Of a stretch of DNA of 64,000 nucleotides, positions 45,858 to 56,579 are shown one piece after another. The notes under the pieces are model-generated. The model worked only from the letters and a program-made list of their open reading frames with translations, did not search any database and was not told the origin of the DNA. Source of the stretch: Chalara sp. BL73 (lineage: Eukaryota; Ascomycota; Leotiomycetes; Helotiales); assembly GCA_918026815.1 (NCBI GenBank), contig CAKJVC010000011.1, positions 124,001-188,000 on the forward strand. The letters run 5' to 3'. Each line of letters starts with the position of its first letter. The stretch's first letter is position 1. Both the position numbers and the translations under genes were made by a program.

Positions 45858-47820
45858 TTTGACGGTTGAAATGTGTTTGGTTTGGTTTGAAGGGGAAGAT
45901 TTGATTGAAGGTGTTGAAAAGAGGGTGGTTTGGGAGAGAGAAAGCGAATGTACTATTTGGTCAAAAGAGTGTGGGTGATCGTGGATGGAGAAGAAAAGTT
46001 GAGGTTGGACGAGGGAATCATTCTTAAGTACACTCAGATCTCATCCCCTATGGCACAGCGATCAATCGAATTGCCTTGTTGACCAACTTCACCCTCATTT
46101 GTGATATTGAATGACCCACCACGGCGGAGATGAGGCTGCTGGGTTTCTTGCAGATTATGGGAATATCACATCCACACCCGCCTATACACTAGTCGACCCC
46201 ACGAATACTAGCGTCACTACGTTATCATTGACCCTGCACAATCAAACGGTACATCTACATGAAGCGTAAATACCGTCGGATAGTCCTTTCAATGGTATAC
46301 CACCCTAGAAGTCATGTCGAGCTCTGGCCTATTCCAATAAGACATATCTTTTATCACGATTGCTAACATTACATACGATTTGATCTCATTCATGAACTAT
46401 TTCAGAGAGGGCAGCATTGGCTTGAGATCGATGGCTGTATGTGAGGTGAGATGAGGATGCCGAAAAGGGGACCGATATCTGTGAGATCTGGGATGCCCTG
46501 GTCGAAACATTGTTGTATATAGTATCTGTTGATTGGCTCGCATGCCAACCGAAATGTTTAAACTGATCCTCAATATTTCTTTAGCGATATTACTTCTGCG
46601 TTTTAGAGGCTCAGCCAACCACCAATCTCTATCGGACTTATAGATTTACATGTGTGCATGCGAGCACGCTTTCCGCTTCACATGCTTATACTTGGCATCA
46701 AATAGTCGTCGCGTTCTCATTTGGATAAAGATACCAGGACACTTCCGAAGCATAGTCAGAAACCGGAAGGTTGTTCTGCTGCTCAGCATGTATGGGAAGC
46801 CATTGATCTTCTCCATTTGAACCACGTCTATCAATCAAGAAACATCAAGGCATCGCCTTCCCACAAATTCAAATGATCTTTGTTTCAACCTTTAGCTTTT
46901 TCGTAGGCAAGCCTTTCATTCGGAGAAGCGATTGACCCGCGGTTTTTGTCGATCTTGGAGGTTTCTGGTATCGTGAAACGCGGCACTCTGCCAATGCCTG
47001 AGCTCTAGATCCAACGGCACACCAGGATGCTAACGAACAGAGGTCGCGTAAGTCAAAGCAATTTTGCAATGAGTGCTACTGTATCAAACCACTGATGATC
47101 TGTTCACTCAAGCGCGAACAACCCTGAATGACTTCCGTAGTTGAAATTATAGTTCCATGTCATGTTAGATAGCTGGACTAGCGTGTTTACACCTTGATTT
47201 TGCAGATTTCAATTCATGGCTGTGGCTTGCAGTCATAATAGGTAAGCTCCCGGCGATGGGCGTGGTCATCTCCGAATCATGCCTGCATCCTCTCGCGCCT
47301 CATGACATCCAGATGCCAGATTCATCACATCGCATATACGCCATTACAGCAAATGTACTGCCAACCTTTGCACTTCAAACCATCAAGAAAAGGCTTGCAC
47401 TGCACCCAGGGTCGACAGATCTTTCTCCTTCCATCTGACGAGTCGAGAGGTCATGGAACCTCACATCACCGAGGCGACGGGTTTCTCACGTCAACCGCTT
47501 TTTTGTGGAAGTGGTTTTTTGCGTTGAAATTCTCGAAAGAATTTGTTGAAGGAAAAAGAAACGAAGCGTGAAAATATTTCCACTTTGTATGTCGCTTCAC
47601 GACTCCTTAGGCTAGCCATATACGGCTAGAATCGACATGACCCCGCTATCGCCGTCACTGAGAAAAACTTGCCCCGCGATAGGGTATGTTGCGATTGACT
47701 AAATCGATTGCAAAGTTGACTGACATTCATATCATCAATTGTGAGTAAAAGCCCTCTAAATAGTTCCCCTACTTGACTTGCCTAATTTTTCTAACCTGCC
47801 GTTCTCATAAATAGATCAAA
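45858..47820. other. Intergenic upstream of GPI protein and purine gene
   Basis: 1963 bp between divergent starts. Frames at 46646-46834 and 47256-47571 have no recognisable content. Promoters of both flanking genes lie here. Confidence 0.4.
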
Positions 47821-49763
47821 ATGTCGACAAAAACCGGTATGTCCGGATCTCGCCGTCGATCTATAGACACGCCGGAATGAGCCTCAGCTAACTTTCAGCA
47901 GCAATCATCTCTGTCTATGACAAGACTGGGCTGCTTGATCTTGCCAAGGGCTTGATCAAGCAGGGAGTCAGGATTCTAGCTTCAGGAGGCACAGCAAAGA
48001 TGATTCGTGAGTCTGGCTTTGCTGTGGAAGATGTGTCTGCAATTACACATGCTCCTGAAATGCTGGCTGGAAGAGTCAAAACCCTCCACCCTGCCGTAAT
48101 GCCTAATCCCACATATCTCCGGGTGCGTTGAACTAATGGAATTATAGGTCCATGCTGGAATTCTTGCACGCAACCTGGCTTCTGATGAGAAGGATCTCGC
48201 CGAACAAAACATCAACAAAGTAGACTATGTTATTTGCAACCTTTACCCTTTTAAGGATACAGTTGCCAAGATAAATGTCACTATCCCAGAAGCCGTGGAG
48301 GAAATTGATATTGGAGGAGTCACCTTACTTCGAGCCGCAGCTAAGAACCATACACGAGTGACGATTCTGAGTGACCCCGCAGATTATCCAGAGTTCCTGC
48401 TGGAACTTGAGAAAGGAGATGTCACTGAGCGTAGCAGGAACGCATATGCGTTGAAGGCATTCGAGCATACGGCTGATTATGAGACTGCAATTGCTGATTT
48501 CTTCCGAAAGCAATATGCTGGAGAAGGCGTCCAGCAATTGGCCCTTCGCTACGGTGCTAATCCGCATCAGAAGCCGGCTTCTGCCTATGTGAAGGGTGCT
48601 AAGCTTCCGTTTAAGGTTCTTGGAGGCTCACCAGGATACATCAATCTTCTGGATGCATTGAATGCATGGCCACTTGTAAAGGAGTTAAAGGCAGCTCTAG
48701 GATACCCGGCAGCAGCAAGCTTCAAGCACGTTTCACCTGCTGGGGCGGCAATTGGTGTTCCTCTCAATGCAGATGAGAGAAAGGTCTATATGGTGGATGA
48801 TATTGAAGGTATAGAGAAGTCGCCTCTTGCCCAAGCATATGCTCGTGCTCGAGGTGCAGACCGTATGAGCAGTTTCGGTGACATGATTGCTCTAAGTGAC
48901 GTTGTCGATGTGCCTACAGCAAAGATCATTTCTCGAGAAGTATCTGATGGTGTTATTGCAGCCGGTTACGAGGATGCTGCCCTTGAGATTCTGAAAAAGA
49001 AGAAGGGTGGCAAATACCTTGTTCTGCAGATGGATCCCAACTACCAACCTCCTTCTCAAGAAACGAGAACTGTTTATGGCATCAATTTGACTCAAGGGCG
49101 AAATGATGTCCAGATCTCACCTAAATCCTTCACATCTATCATAATACCTAAGAACTCCGCTCCATTACCGGAGTCTGCCCTGAGAGATTTGACAGTGGCC
49201 ACAATTGCCCTTAAATATACACAGAGCAACTCCGTATGTTATGCTCTAAATGGCCAGATTATTGGTCTCGGTGCAGGTCAGCAATCGCGAATCCACTGCA
49301 CAAGATTGGCCGGTGACAAAGCCAATAACTGGTGGTTACGGTTCAACCCGAGAGTGTTGAATATTAAGTGGAAAAAGGGAACCAAGCGTCCAGACAAGAG
49401 CAATGCTATTGACCTACTGGTCAGTGGAGAGCTGCCTAAGGATGGTCCGGAGCGGGCAGATTACGAGTCCTTCTTCGATGAGGTCCCGGCAGCTTTCACT
49501 GAGCAAGAGAGGAAGGAGTGGCTGAGCAAGCTTACCGAAGTCGCAGTCTCTAGTGATGCCTTTGTAAGTGGTGATTTGTAAATTGTTTTATCTACTAACA
49601 TCTGCAGTTCCCATTTATTGATAACGTCTATCGAGCCGGCCGATCAGGTGCCAAGTACATCGCTGCACCAAGTGGTAGTCAAAACGACCAGTATGTTTTC
49701 GATACCGCTGAAAAGCTTGGAATTACTTTTATCGAGCAAAGCATCCGCCTGTTCCATCATTAG
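47821..49763 (+). CDS. ADE17: Bifunctional AICAR transformylase / IMP cyclohydrolase (ADE16/17 type)
   Basis: Four exons (47821-47836, 47899-48095, 48148-49563, 49608-49763) encode 594 aa, matching yeast ADE16/17 (about 590). The MGS-like IMP cyclohydrolase domain opens with [13 protein letters not shown] and has [25 protein letters not shown] and CNLYPF. The transformylase domain has [18 protein letters not shown] with the catalytic Lys-His pair, [11 protein letters not shown], and the C-terminal [14 protein letters not shown] block made by the last exon, ending FHH. It catalyses the last two steps of purine synthesis: AICAR to FAICAR using 10-formyl-THF, then ring closure to IMP, in the cytosol. 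The first exon is only 16 bp. All motifs are intact; whether the ADE16 or ADE17 name fits better cannot be decided, since most filamentous fungi have one copy. Confidence 0.96.
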
Positions 49764-50217
49764 ACGCTATCTGATCGAACTTGAACGGAATCGAAAATGG
49801 AGTGACCAGATAGATACCCCGGTTTTAGACATGCTGCATCATTATGGGCGGAGGATTTCAAAAGTAAATCGATCACAAGACGTGTATTCAACTACACTTC
49901 TTATAGCTCAGAAGAGTTTCTTGTGTTTGTCATACTGATTATCCATTACTGTTGTCCCCGCTGGGGGTTAGCCAGCTCTAGTATAGCCCATCATTCTATG
50001 GCCATTCGCAATACGATAGACGCGTGTTCAAGCTTTTCTTAAAGTAAAGATGCATACTAATTCCCACATTAGCTCGCTCATGGCTCCTACACTCTCGGCG
50101 AGTGACTCACTTCCTACCACCACCAGCTCCTCGCCGGAAATACCCCAAAACAAAGCGGTACCGAGCTTTACACAAATATGTACTACAATAAGACATGCCA
50201 TACCAGAAAAAGTCTGG
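49764..50217. other. Intergenic between purine gene and tRNA-Ser-like gene
   Basis: 454 bp. An isolated GTGTTCAAG at about 50021 recalls a T-loop but has no matching acceptor or D arm; not called. Confidence 0.4.
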
Positions 50218-50297
50218 GACACTATGGCAGAGTGGCCTATTGCGTTTCGTTGCTAGCGAAGTTCCTTTGGGAGCGGGAGTTCGAATCTCTGGTGTCT
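50218..50297 (+). tRNA. tRNA-Ser(GCU)-like gene
   Basis: The 5' strand GACACTA pairs with the 3' strand TGGTGTC (one G-T). The A-box TGGCAGAGTGG is at 50225-50235, with a short GCA/TGC D stem as in serine tRNAs. The anticodon stem TTTCG/CGAAG holds loop TTGCTAG with anticodon GCT. A class-II variable arm TTCC-TTT-GGGA follows, and the B-box core GTTCGAATC is at 50279-50287. Compared with a standard tRNA, the 3' T-stem strand seems two bases short before the acceptor, so the gene may be slightly degenerate. No intron. T-runs follow at 50300-50310. Confidence 0.65.
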
Positions 50298-50299
50298 TG

Positions 50300-50310
50300 T
50301 TTTACTTTTT
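50300..50310 (+). terminator. Pol III T-run terminator after tRNA-Ser-like gene
   Basis: TTTT and TTTTT runs directly after the tRNA 3' end, as expected for RNA polymerase III termination. Confidence 0.55.
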
Positions 50311-51349
50311 GGTATTGTTTTCGTCGAACATGCTCAGGCTATTTCTGAAAACAAATTCAGGTTTGTTTGAGGTTTGCTCTTTTGCATTCCCCGTTTCTGT
50401 TTCGGTTCTAGTATATTACATATTGTGAGCCAGTTGGCAATTAGCCACAACAGACTTGTGAAGTCCTCAGGTATTATATTCTTTCACCAGTGCGTGCCTG
50501 TATTTAGTTGGATCTAAAACCAGCAAGGCGTTTTGGTGAGACCGTGAAGTTCCAGTGGTGATAAGCACTTGGTACTTGGTTGGAGTTAAGAAAGGCAGAT
50601 AAGACACATATTTCGCTATATAGCAAGATCAATCACGATTTTCTTTTTCATTCAGCCTCTTGCTATGCTCCTACTGTTCAGAAGTTGGAATCACACCATG
50701 CCTACCGTAAAATTTTGACCGTTTAGAATCCTTTCAACGATACGCTCGTGTGGGCAATTTCCGCTTCGGTAGCGAGAGCGATAACGCAGAAGATGGGGGC
50801 AAGCTCAACAGCAAGCCGGAAGAAGACTCCATAATGGGGGTTAAAAAGGCACAAAATTTTCACTTGATGATCGAACTTTCCTATTACCCCCGATCCGAAT
50901 GTATGTTGATATGTGGTATATTTTAAGTAAGACTATAAATGGATGGTTGAATAAAAAGAAGTATTATCACGTATGTATGGATATAGAAGTTTCATGAAGG
51001 CTCATGTGCCTAATTTAGATGTAACTTGTTGAGAGTTGTGTGATGAATTGTGGATGGGACAGGACATCTATACATGTATACAGCTGACTTGGAAAACTTT
51101 CCAGATGCTGGCGACTCACAAGATGCGCCACAGGAATTTTGGTGTTCGTTCCTATCATTTAAAGTAATGCGAACTTGCCGGCGAGTTTGTCGCATGTCAA
51201 TATCTACGATTTGTCCAATGCAAAAATAATTATTGCCTGCAAGATATGATGCATGCTAGTAAGTTTAGGCATAAATGGGGAGGTTTGGCTCGGCAAAGTC
51301 ACCATTCTCGGTCACTTGAGAAAAGAAGTCGCAACAGACAAGAATTAGC
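50311..51349. other. Intergenic between tRNA-like genes
   Basis: 1039 bp; no gene supported. Confidence 0.4.
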
Positions 51350-51375
51350 AAAAAAAAAAAAAAAAGGTCAAAAAA
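51350..51375 (-). terminator. Pol III-type T-run downstream of minus-strand tRNA-like gene
   Basis: On the minus strand, T6 (51375-51370) and then T16 (51365-51350) follow the tRNA 3' end by about 25 bases. This fits an RNA polymerase III terminator, with the long tract as backup. Seen on the plus strand it is simply a 16-A run. Confidence 0.5.
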
Positions 51376-51400
51376 GGCGATTGGTAAGATCTAGAGTTTT

Positions 51401-51500
51401 ACTCCAGGTGGGTGTCGAACCCACGACTTTCGCATAGCCATATTTATCAGATTCCCGATAGATATAAGAACGACACGCTAACCACTCTACAAACTATATT
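51401..51500 (-). tRNA. Intron-containing tRNA-Ile(UAU)-like gene, possibly degenerate
   Basis: Read on the minus strand, the 3' half is canonical: T arm GTGGG-TTCGACA-CCCAC, then CTGGAGT. The D-loop region AGTGGTTAG and the anticodon part TCGTTCTTATA, with a candidate anticodon TAT, are followed by an insert of about 27 nt and then GCGA, which pairs with TCGT. This is the layout of intron-bearing nuclear tRNA-Ile(UAU). Against it, the candidate 5' acceptor (AATATAG) pairs with only five of seven bases of CTGGAGT, and the D stem pairs poorly. A T6/T16 terminator lies downstream. Confidence 0.45.
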
Positions 51501-52195
51501 AGCCTTTGAATATTTTCATAGGCAGCGACGGATAACTTACGCGTCACTGGAGTAGTTTGCAGAATGCAAGTTTGATTCGGTTTTGTGCTTAAGTCAGATC
51601 ATACGGCTGATGCGCGATTCCGGTGTTTGGGGAGCATTGATTGGACACGTACGCGCTTAGAAGCGCGGCTAGGCGCGTTTAACATATCCAAGAAAAGTTG
51701 ACATCGAAGACAGATATCAACATGTGCACAAGTGATATACCTTTAATAGATAGATTTTCTCTACTAAGAAGTATGATCTGCAGAGTATAGAGTGAGATAT
51801 CAGGAACAATTGAACCGCTCGCATCTAATGAGCATTTTCAAGTTTTGGGCTTGCCCATAATAGGACTGATATCATTCTCACCGCCCACAAATTCTGCCTT
51901 CAAACGTCAGTTCCAGATTTTGATGCGGCTCTAAAATCTGGCAGGGACGTAGAGCCTATTCTGTGCATATCTGATTCCCATTTTTGTCTAAGTTAGATAG
52001 CTAGTCGGAGGTTTTGAAAGGTGAGGGGACTGGCCAGGCTGAGGGATTGGAGGAATTTCCAAATCTGGAGGGCAAATCGTCGCCTTATCCACCAATTCTA
52101 TACTCGCCTTGAGAAAGCTTACAGAAGTTCTCAAAATCGCTGTACTTCTATGACTACGACACTGCGACGCCACATAAAAGTTCTTTCCTTCCAAA
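51501..52195. other. Intergenic upstream of G-patch gene
   Basis: 695 bp with the promoter of the G-patch gene at its right end; nothing else seen. Confidence 0.4.
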
Positions 52196-53200
52196 ATGCC
52201 GTCACAGGACTTATCAACCACAAATGCTGCAGAAGAGGAGGAAGACGACTACATGAACATGATCATCGCGGAACCTAATAAACCCAAGGAGAAGGAAACG
52301 TACACCCAGCGCCGCCTCCGCAAAGAACGAGAATCCGAAGCCAAAGGACGAGTCAAATCCAAAGCAGAGCGCGAAGCTGACGAGAAAGCCGCCCGCGAAG
52401 CCGCCCTCTCTGCATCAATGTTTGCAGACCCTGAAATGGCAGCGAAGAGCAAGGGGCTGGCTATGATGTCCAAAATGGGATTTAAAGCTGGGTCCGCGCT
52501 GGGAAGCAAAGATAATATTGGGGCGAGGACGGAGCCGATTGGGATTAGCATGAAGGAGGATCGTGGTGGGATTGGGATGGACTCGGAGAAGAAGAGGAAG
52601 TTCAGGGAGGACGCGGAGAGGGAGGGAAAGAGGGTAAAGGCGGAGGAGGGGGATTATAGGGAGAGGGTAAGGAAGGAGAGGGAGGAAATTAGGTTGGAGG
52701 CGCAGGTTGCTGCAGCGATGAGAGTTGCCGAACGGATGAATGGCGAGAAAGAGGAAACGGAAGCCTTTGAAGCAGGGAAGGACGTCGAGGAGACGACTGA
52801 CGCGGGCAAGATACGGAAGATTTCGACGAAACCATTGAAGCAGGTCAATGTCCTGTGGCGGGGTCTGATACGGCAAAGGGAAGAAAAGGAAAGAGATCGC
52901 CGGATGCGATATGATTTGCAGCAGAGTCTGTCACGGCTCCCTACCTATGATGACCCAAATGAGGATGCGGACGATAAGAGAGCTATGGGAAAGTCTCTGA
53001 CCCAATATGTTCTGGTGGAGGATCTTGAGGAAGAAGATCCTGAATTGGATGGGTTCAACGCATTAGATCCAGCGGTTCGACTCGAGAAACTTGTGAAGTA
53101 TCTTCGAGAGGAGTTCAATTACTGCTTCTGGTGCAAATATACTTATCCAGACAAGGAATTGGCAGGCTGTCCAGGACTTGCAGAAGGAGATCACGATTAA
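52196..53200 (+). CDS. G-patch and DUF4187 domain protein (GPATCH11/CCDC75 type)
   Basis: A single exon of 334 aa. An acidic start (EEEEDDYMNM) leads into a Lys/Arg/Glu-rich helix; the G-patch at about 83-125 has KGLAMMSKMGFKAG, ALG, and a GIG end (RGGIG). After a charged helical middle, the C-terminal DUF4187 region (about 255-325) contains KLVKYLREEFNYCFWC and a paired Cys in the tail, CKYTYPDKELAGC, which may bind zinc. G-patch proteins activate DEAH-box helicases in splicing or ribosome biogenesis; the mammalian homologue is a nuclear/kinetochore protein. The order and length match that family well. Confidence 0.92.
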   Translation: MPSQDLSTTNAAEEEEDDYMNMIIAEPNKPKEKETYTQRRLRKERESEAKGRVKSKAEREADEKAAREAALSASMFADPEMAAKSKGLAMMSKMGFKAGSALGSKDNIGARTEPIGISMKEDRGGIGMDSEKKRKFREDAEREGKRVKAEEGDYRERVRKEREEIRLEAQVAAAMRVAERMNGEKEETEAFEAGKDVEETTDAGKIRKISTKPLKQVNVLWRGLIRQREEKERDRRMRYDLQQSLSRLPTYDDPNEDADDKRAMGKSLTQYVLVEDLEEEDPELDGFNALDPAVRLEKLVKYLREEFNYCFWCKYTYPDKELAGCPGLAEGDHD

Positions 53201-53392
53201 GCGTTTATAGACTTTTGCATGGGCGGCGTTATGATACCCAATGTTTTCAGAGAAAAATAAAGCACAATGAAAGCCAGAGCATGTCTTTGGGATGGGATTT
53301 TCCTTCTTTTCTATACACTAATTGTATATCGCGGTATTTTACAGTGTGGGTATATTATATGGTACATGTGGGGCATCAACCCTACCTTTAGT

Positions 53393-56372
53393 TTAACTCT
53401 GTACAGTGGTAGGCTCAGCCCATGGGTCACAGTCCGGAACGCCCATCATGTCTGCCGCCTGCCGTGATTTTACATCAGCTGTTTTGGGTTGTGCCCAATC
53501 AGTACTGCTATCCAACCTTGCCTGAGCAGCGTATCGAAGTAGGTCTGAAAGTAAGAGAAGTGCCTCCTCGGCCTTTTCCTCCTCGCTCAATTCTTCATAT
53601 ACAATTCCTCTTGCTTGCAAGGCATCTAGTCGTTGCCTCTTGAAGGAGGCAAATATCTTCGTCACTTGCTGTACTCTATCTGTGGTCTCACGACGTCTCA
53701 GATTGAGTCTCCTTGGCCGATGGCCCCATAACTTTGTTTTGGTAGATTCTCCGGCCTTCGGTTCCCACTGCGATACTCTGTACTCCGCACGAGTAAGCTG
53801 CAACACCATGGTTCGTGCGGTATCTGCGGTAGGATACATGTTGAAATGTTTTTGTAGAGCCCGCAATGCCACAGCAGTTCCTGCCTGATCATTTTTAAGG
53901 CTGAAGGCTAGAAGAATTGCATCATAAACTTCCTTGGGCATACTTTCTTTACGTGTTAGGATCTTTGCTCGACTGATCATGTCACGGAAGAGCTCTCTGC
54001 AGGTAGTGAACATAAAATCTTCTCTAGTCATGGGATCAGAGGCTTTCTTCATGACACCCCACAGGTAGTTGTACGTATCGAAATCTGGGTTTACCCATTT
54101 GCGGACGAAGTCTTGATACATCTCCCAAGTCCTTTCTGTGCTGCGGGATCTCCAATCGCTGAGAATCATCTGGTTCATAAAATAGGTGTCTGGTCGAATC
54201 CGGGCTTCCTCCAGGGTTCTACAGAGCCGTTCTATATCATCTTTTCTCTGTCCTCGCCGATATTGCTCAAGAAGAATCGAAAATGTCTCGATTGTGGCAA
54301 TAGGCATCAGAAGCGGGGACATATAATCCGGCTTGTTTTCGCTTGCAATAACCCTTACTTTCCCACGAGAATGGAGCGACAGATCACGTCTTTTGACGAA
54401 CTCTAGTCGGGCTTCGATCATTTGCCAGGCCATTTCATGACCTATCCTGTGGTCGCCTCGGAATTTGCTTCTATAGAGAGCCCCGATAAGGCCATTCATG
54501 TGCCTAGCATCCGCGCGAATGCCACGCTCTCTCATCAGATCGAACACCTTTTTTGCACCGGCTATGTCGCCGTCCCCTATTAGCTTCTTGATCCACTTCC
54601 CGAAGAAAAACTTGTTATTTAGTTCTGAAGGCAATACCACAGGCTGTTCGACATTATTTTCCACATTTGCTAGATCGAGTAACACTTCGGACTCGTCTGC
54701 TATTCTTTTCCGTTTCTGGTATCTTTCTCCAGCAAGCATCATATCTGCGAAAATCTGCAGTGCATGGTTTGTTTTATTTGCCTCCAAAAAGAGAGAGATA
54801 ACGGCATCATAATCTTCCATTCTCATCAATGACCCAAGATGCCATTTCAGTTGCTCATATGCCGCCCATGCTGTCCGTAGTCCTGTTGGTGATTCTTCGT
54901 TTAAGTAAGCCTTGATTACCGGTAACAATAACCTATAATCCTGAGCATCCCGGGACTGCTGAAGGAATTCAGCTACAGCTGCTAGTGACTTCCTTGCGTC
55001 CCCAAGTTCACTATACATCCTGATTCCGACTATCCAGAAGCTCTGAAATGTGGATGCGTCTTCCCCCAGGCTCGATTTATGGCTTTCCCAATCCTGGATA
55101 GCAGCCTTTCTAGCCCCTTCCATGAATCTAGCCTCAATATATAGGACATGCTGTCGACCGCGAAAGGGCACATTTGCAATTTTCATGTCATTTCCAAGCC
55201 GAAAGATATGCTCCATTCGGCCATGATTTCTTTCGTTAGGTTGTTCGAATATGTCCCAGAGAAGTGACCAAACATTCATTGGAACGCTCTCTGGCGACCT
55301 TAACAATATCTTACTGCAAACCATATACGCTTGCCAAGTTTCTTTCTGAACATTGTCTCCCAATTTATTCTGCTTGAGAAGACGAGAAGCCCTCTGCAGG
55401 CTATTGTTCAGAGCAGTGATACGCTTTTTATACTCGTCTGGAAATTCATCCTTCGGGATAGTGATGCCAGACAAGATCTCCGAGTTTGTTAACTGATTAT
55501 CCTTGGCCGGTTGAGGCAGTTGCCTCAATTGTTTGGAAGCGGCTTCTACTGGAGGATCTATTGCAAAGGAAGATTCATCTGTTCCAACATTTTAGCTTGA
55601 AAGACTTGAAGGAGATCGCTGAACACAGACCATTCAGTTCGACCTGCTGCCGAGAATCCTCCTCATATACTATCCCCGTCAAAAGCTCTCTGCGAAGAGA
55701 CTGCCGGTCTTCTTCGGAGATATTATCCAATTCCTTCCACTTTTTCATCTGAGCTTCCATCTCTGAAGTCATGCGTTCCTGTTCATCCCACTGTCCACGT
55801 TCCTGTTCTGTCATTTGTTTCATGAAAAACTCCTCTGACATAGACCCGTCAAAGTCGGATGCAGATGCCATTTCTTCAAAATCCTCAGTTGACCACTGTT
55901 GCGACCAACCTTCTCCAGAGAAATGTCCATGAAGATCTTCTTCTGCCATTTCACCACCAAATGTATCGAGTCCTTCTTCAAGCTCTTCCTCAGACATGCC
56001 ATGCCTTTTTTCGAGCTCTTCGACAGAAATACCTAACTCATCGCTTTTATTCCTCATTGTTTCATCGTAGCTTCGAAGAGTGGCCTCCACGGTCTGCCTT
56101 AGCATCTCCTCGTCCGGGTCATCATCTAGCTCCCTTCGCTCACCATCCGGGGTCTGCTCAAAATATTTGATGGTTGAACCAGAAGAGAGGTTCTGTGTAG
56201 GTGTCGATTTCTGGATTTTGGATAATTTAGGAACTCTTCCGCCATTTTCACTCATTATGCTTCGGGAAAGCCATGGTGCTTGTGGTCGTGGAGGTTTTTG
56301 TAGCCTCAACGAACATGATTTACACACATAACCACGAAGCCTTGAAGTCAAAAGTGGCTGCGAAGACGGCAT
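53393..56372 (-). CDS. Mitochondrial PPR-like protein (translation/RNA factor)
   Basis: Two exons (56372-55631 and 55578-53393), joined across a 52-bp intron (GTCTGT donor, GAACAG acceptor), encode 975 aa. The N-terminus has Arg/Ser-rich, acid-free character (first 35 residues, SRLRGYVCKSCSLRL), fitting a mitochondrial presequence. After an acidic segment (about 75-240), the rest is built of repeated helical pairs of about 35 residues, such as KVFDLMRERGIRAD, EEARIRPDTYFMNQM and MYQDFVRKWVNPDFDTYN, the pattern of pentatricopeptide repeats. PPR proteins bind specific organelle RNAs and control their processing or translation; fungal relatives are often annotated Cya5 or Pet309-like. The target transcript is unknown, and repeats are too diverged to read a code by eye. 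Confidence 0.8.
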
Positions 56373-56579
56373 AGATGTTGATTTAAAATTCTACCACTCG
56401 CATCGAATCCAATCGATCTGCGAAAAGTGCTGTTATATTTGGTGGTTCATAGATGCTAATGGTGCCGAAAGGTTACAAAAAAAATCTAACGAGGCGACGA
56501 GGCTGAGAAGTCGCGTCCTCCTCTGTAGAGCTCCCTTGCACGATTTAAGGATACAATTGCACAATCCAATAAAAACCAG

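Noticed and set aside
49960..50040. Possible tRNA with TAGTATAG and GTGTTCAAG
   Set aside because: No pairing acceptor stem and no anticodon stem could be drawn.
51350..51365. 16-A run as a retroposon poly(A) tail
   Set aside because: No element body or target duplication seen; a Pol III terminator for the minus-strand tRNA-like gene explains it better.
55575..56372. Separate gene for the N-terminal part of the PPR-like protein
   Set aside because: A clean 52-bp intron joins it in frame to the downstream repeats, and the second part lacks a good start of its own.
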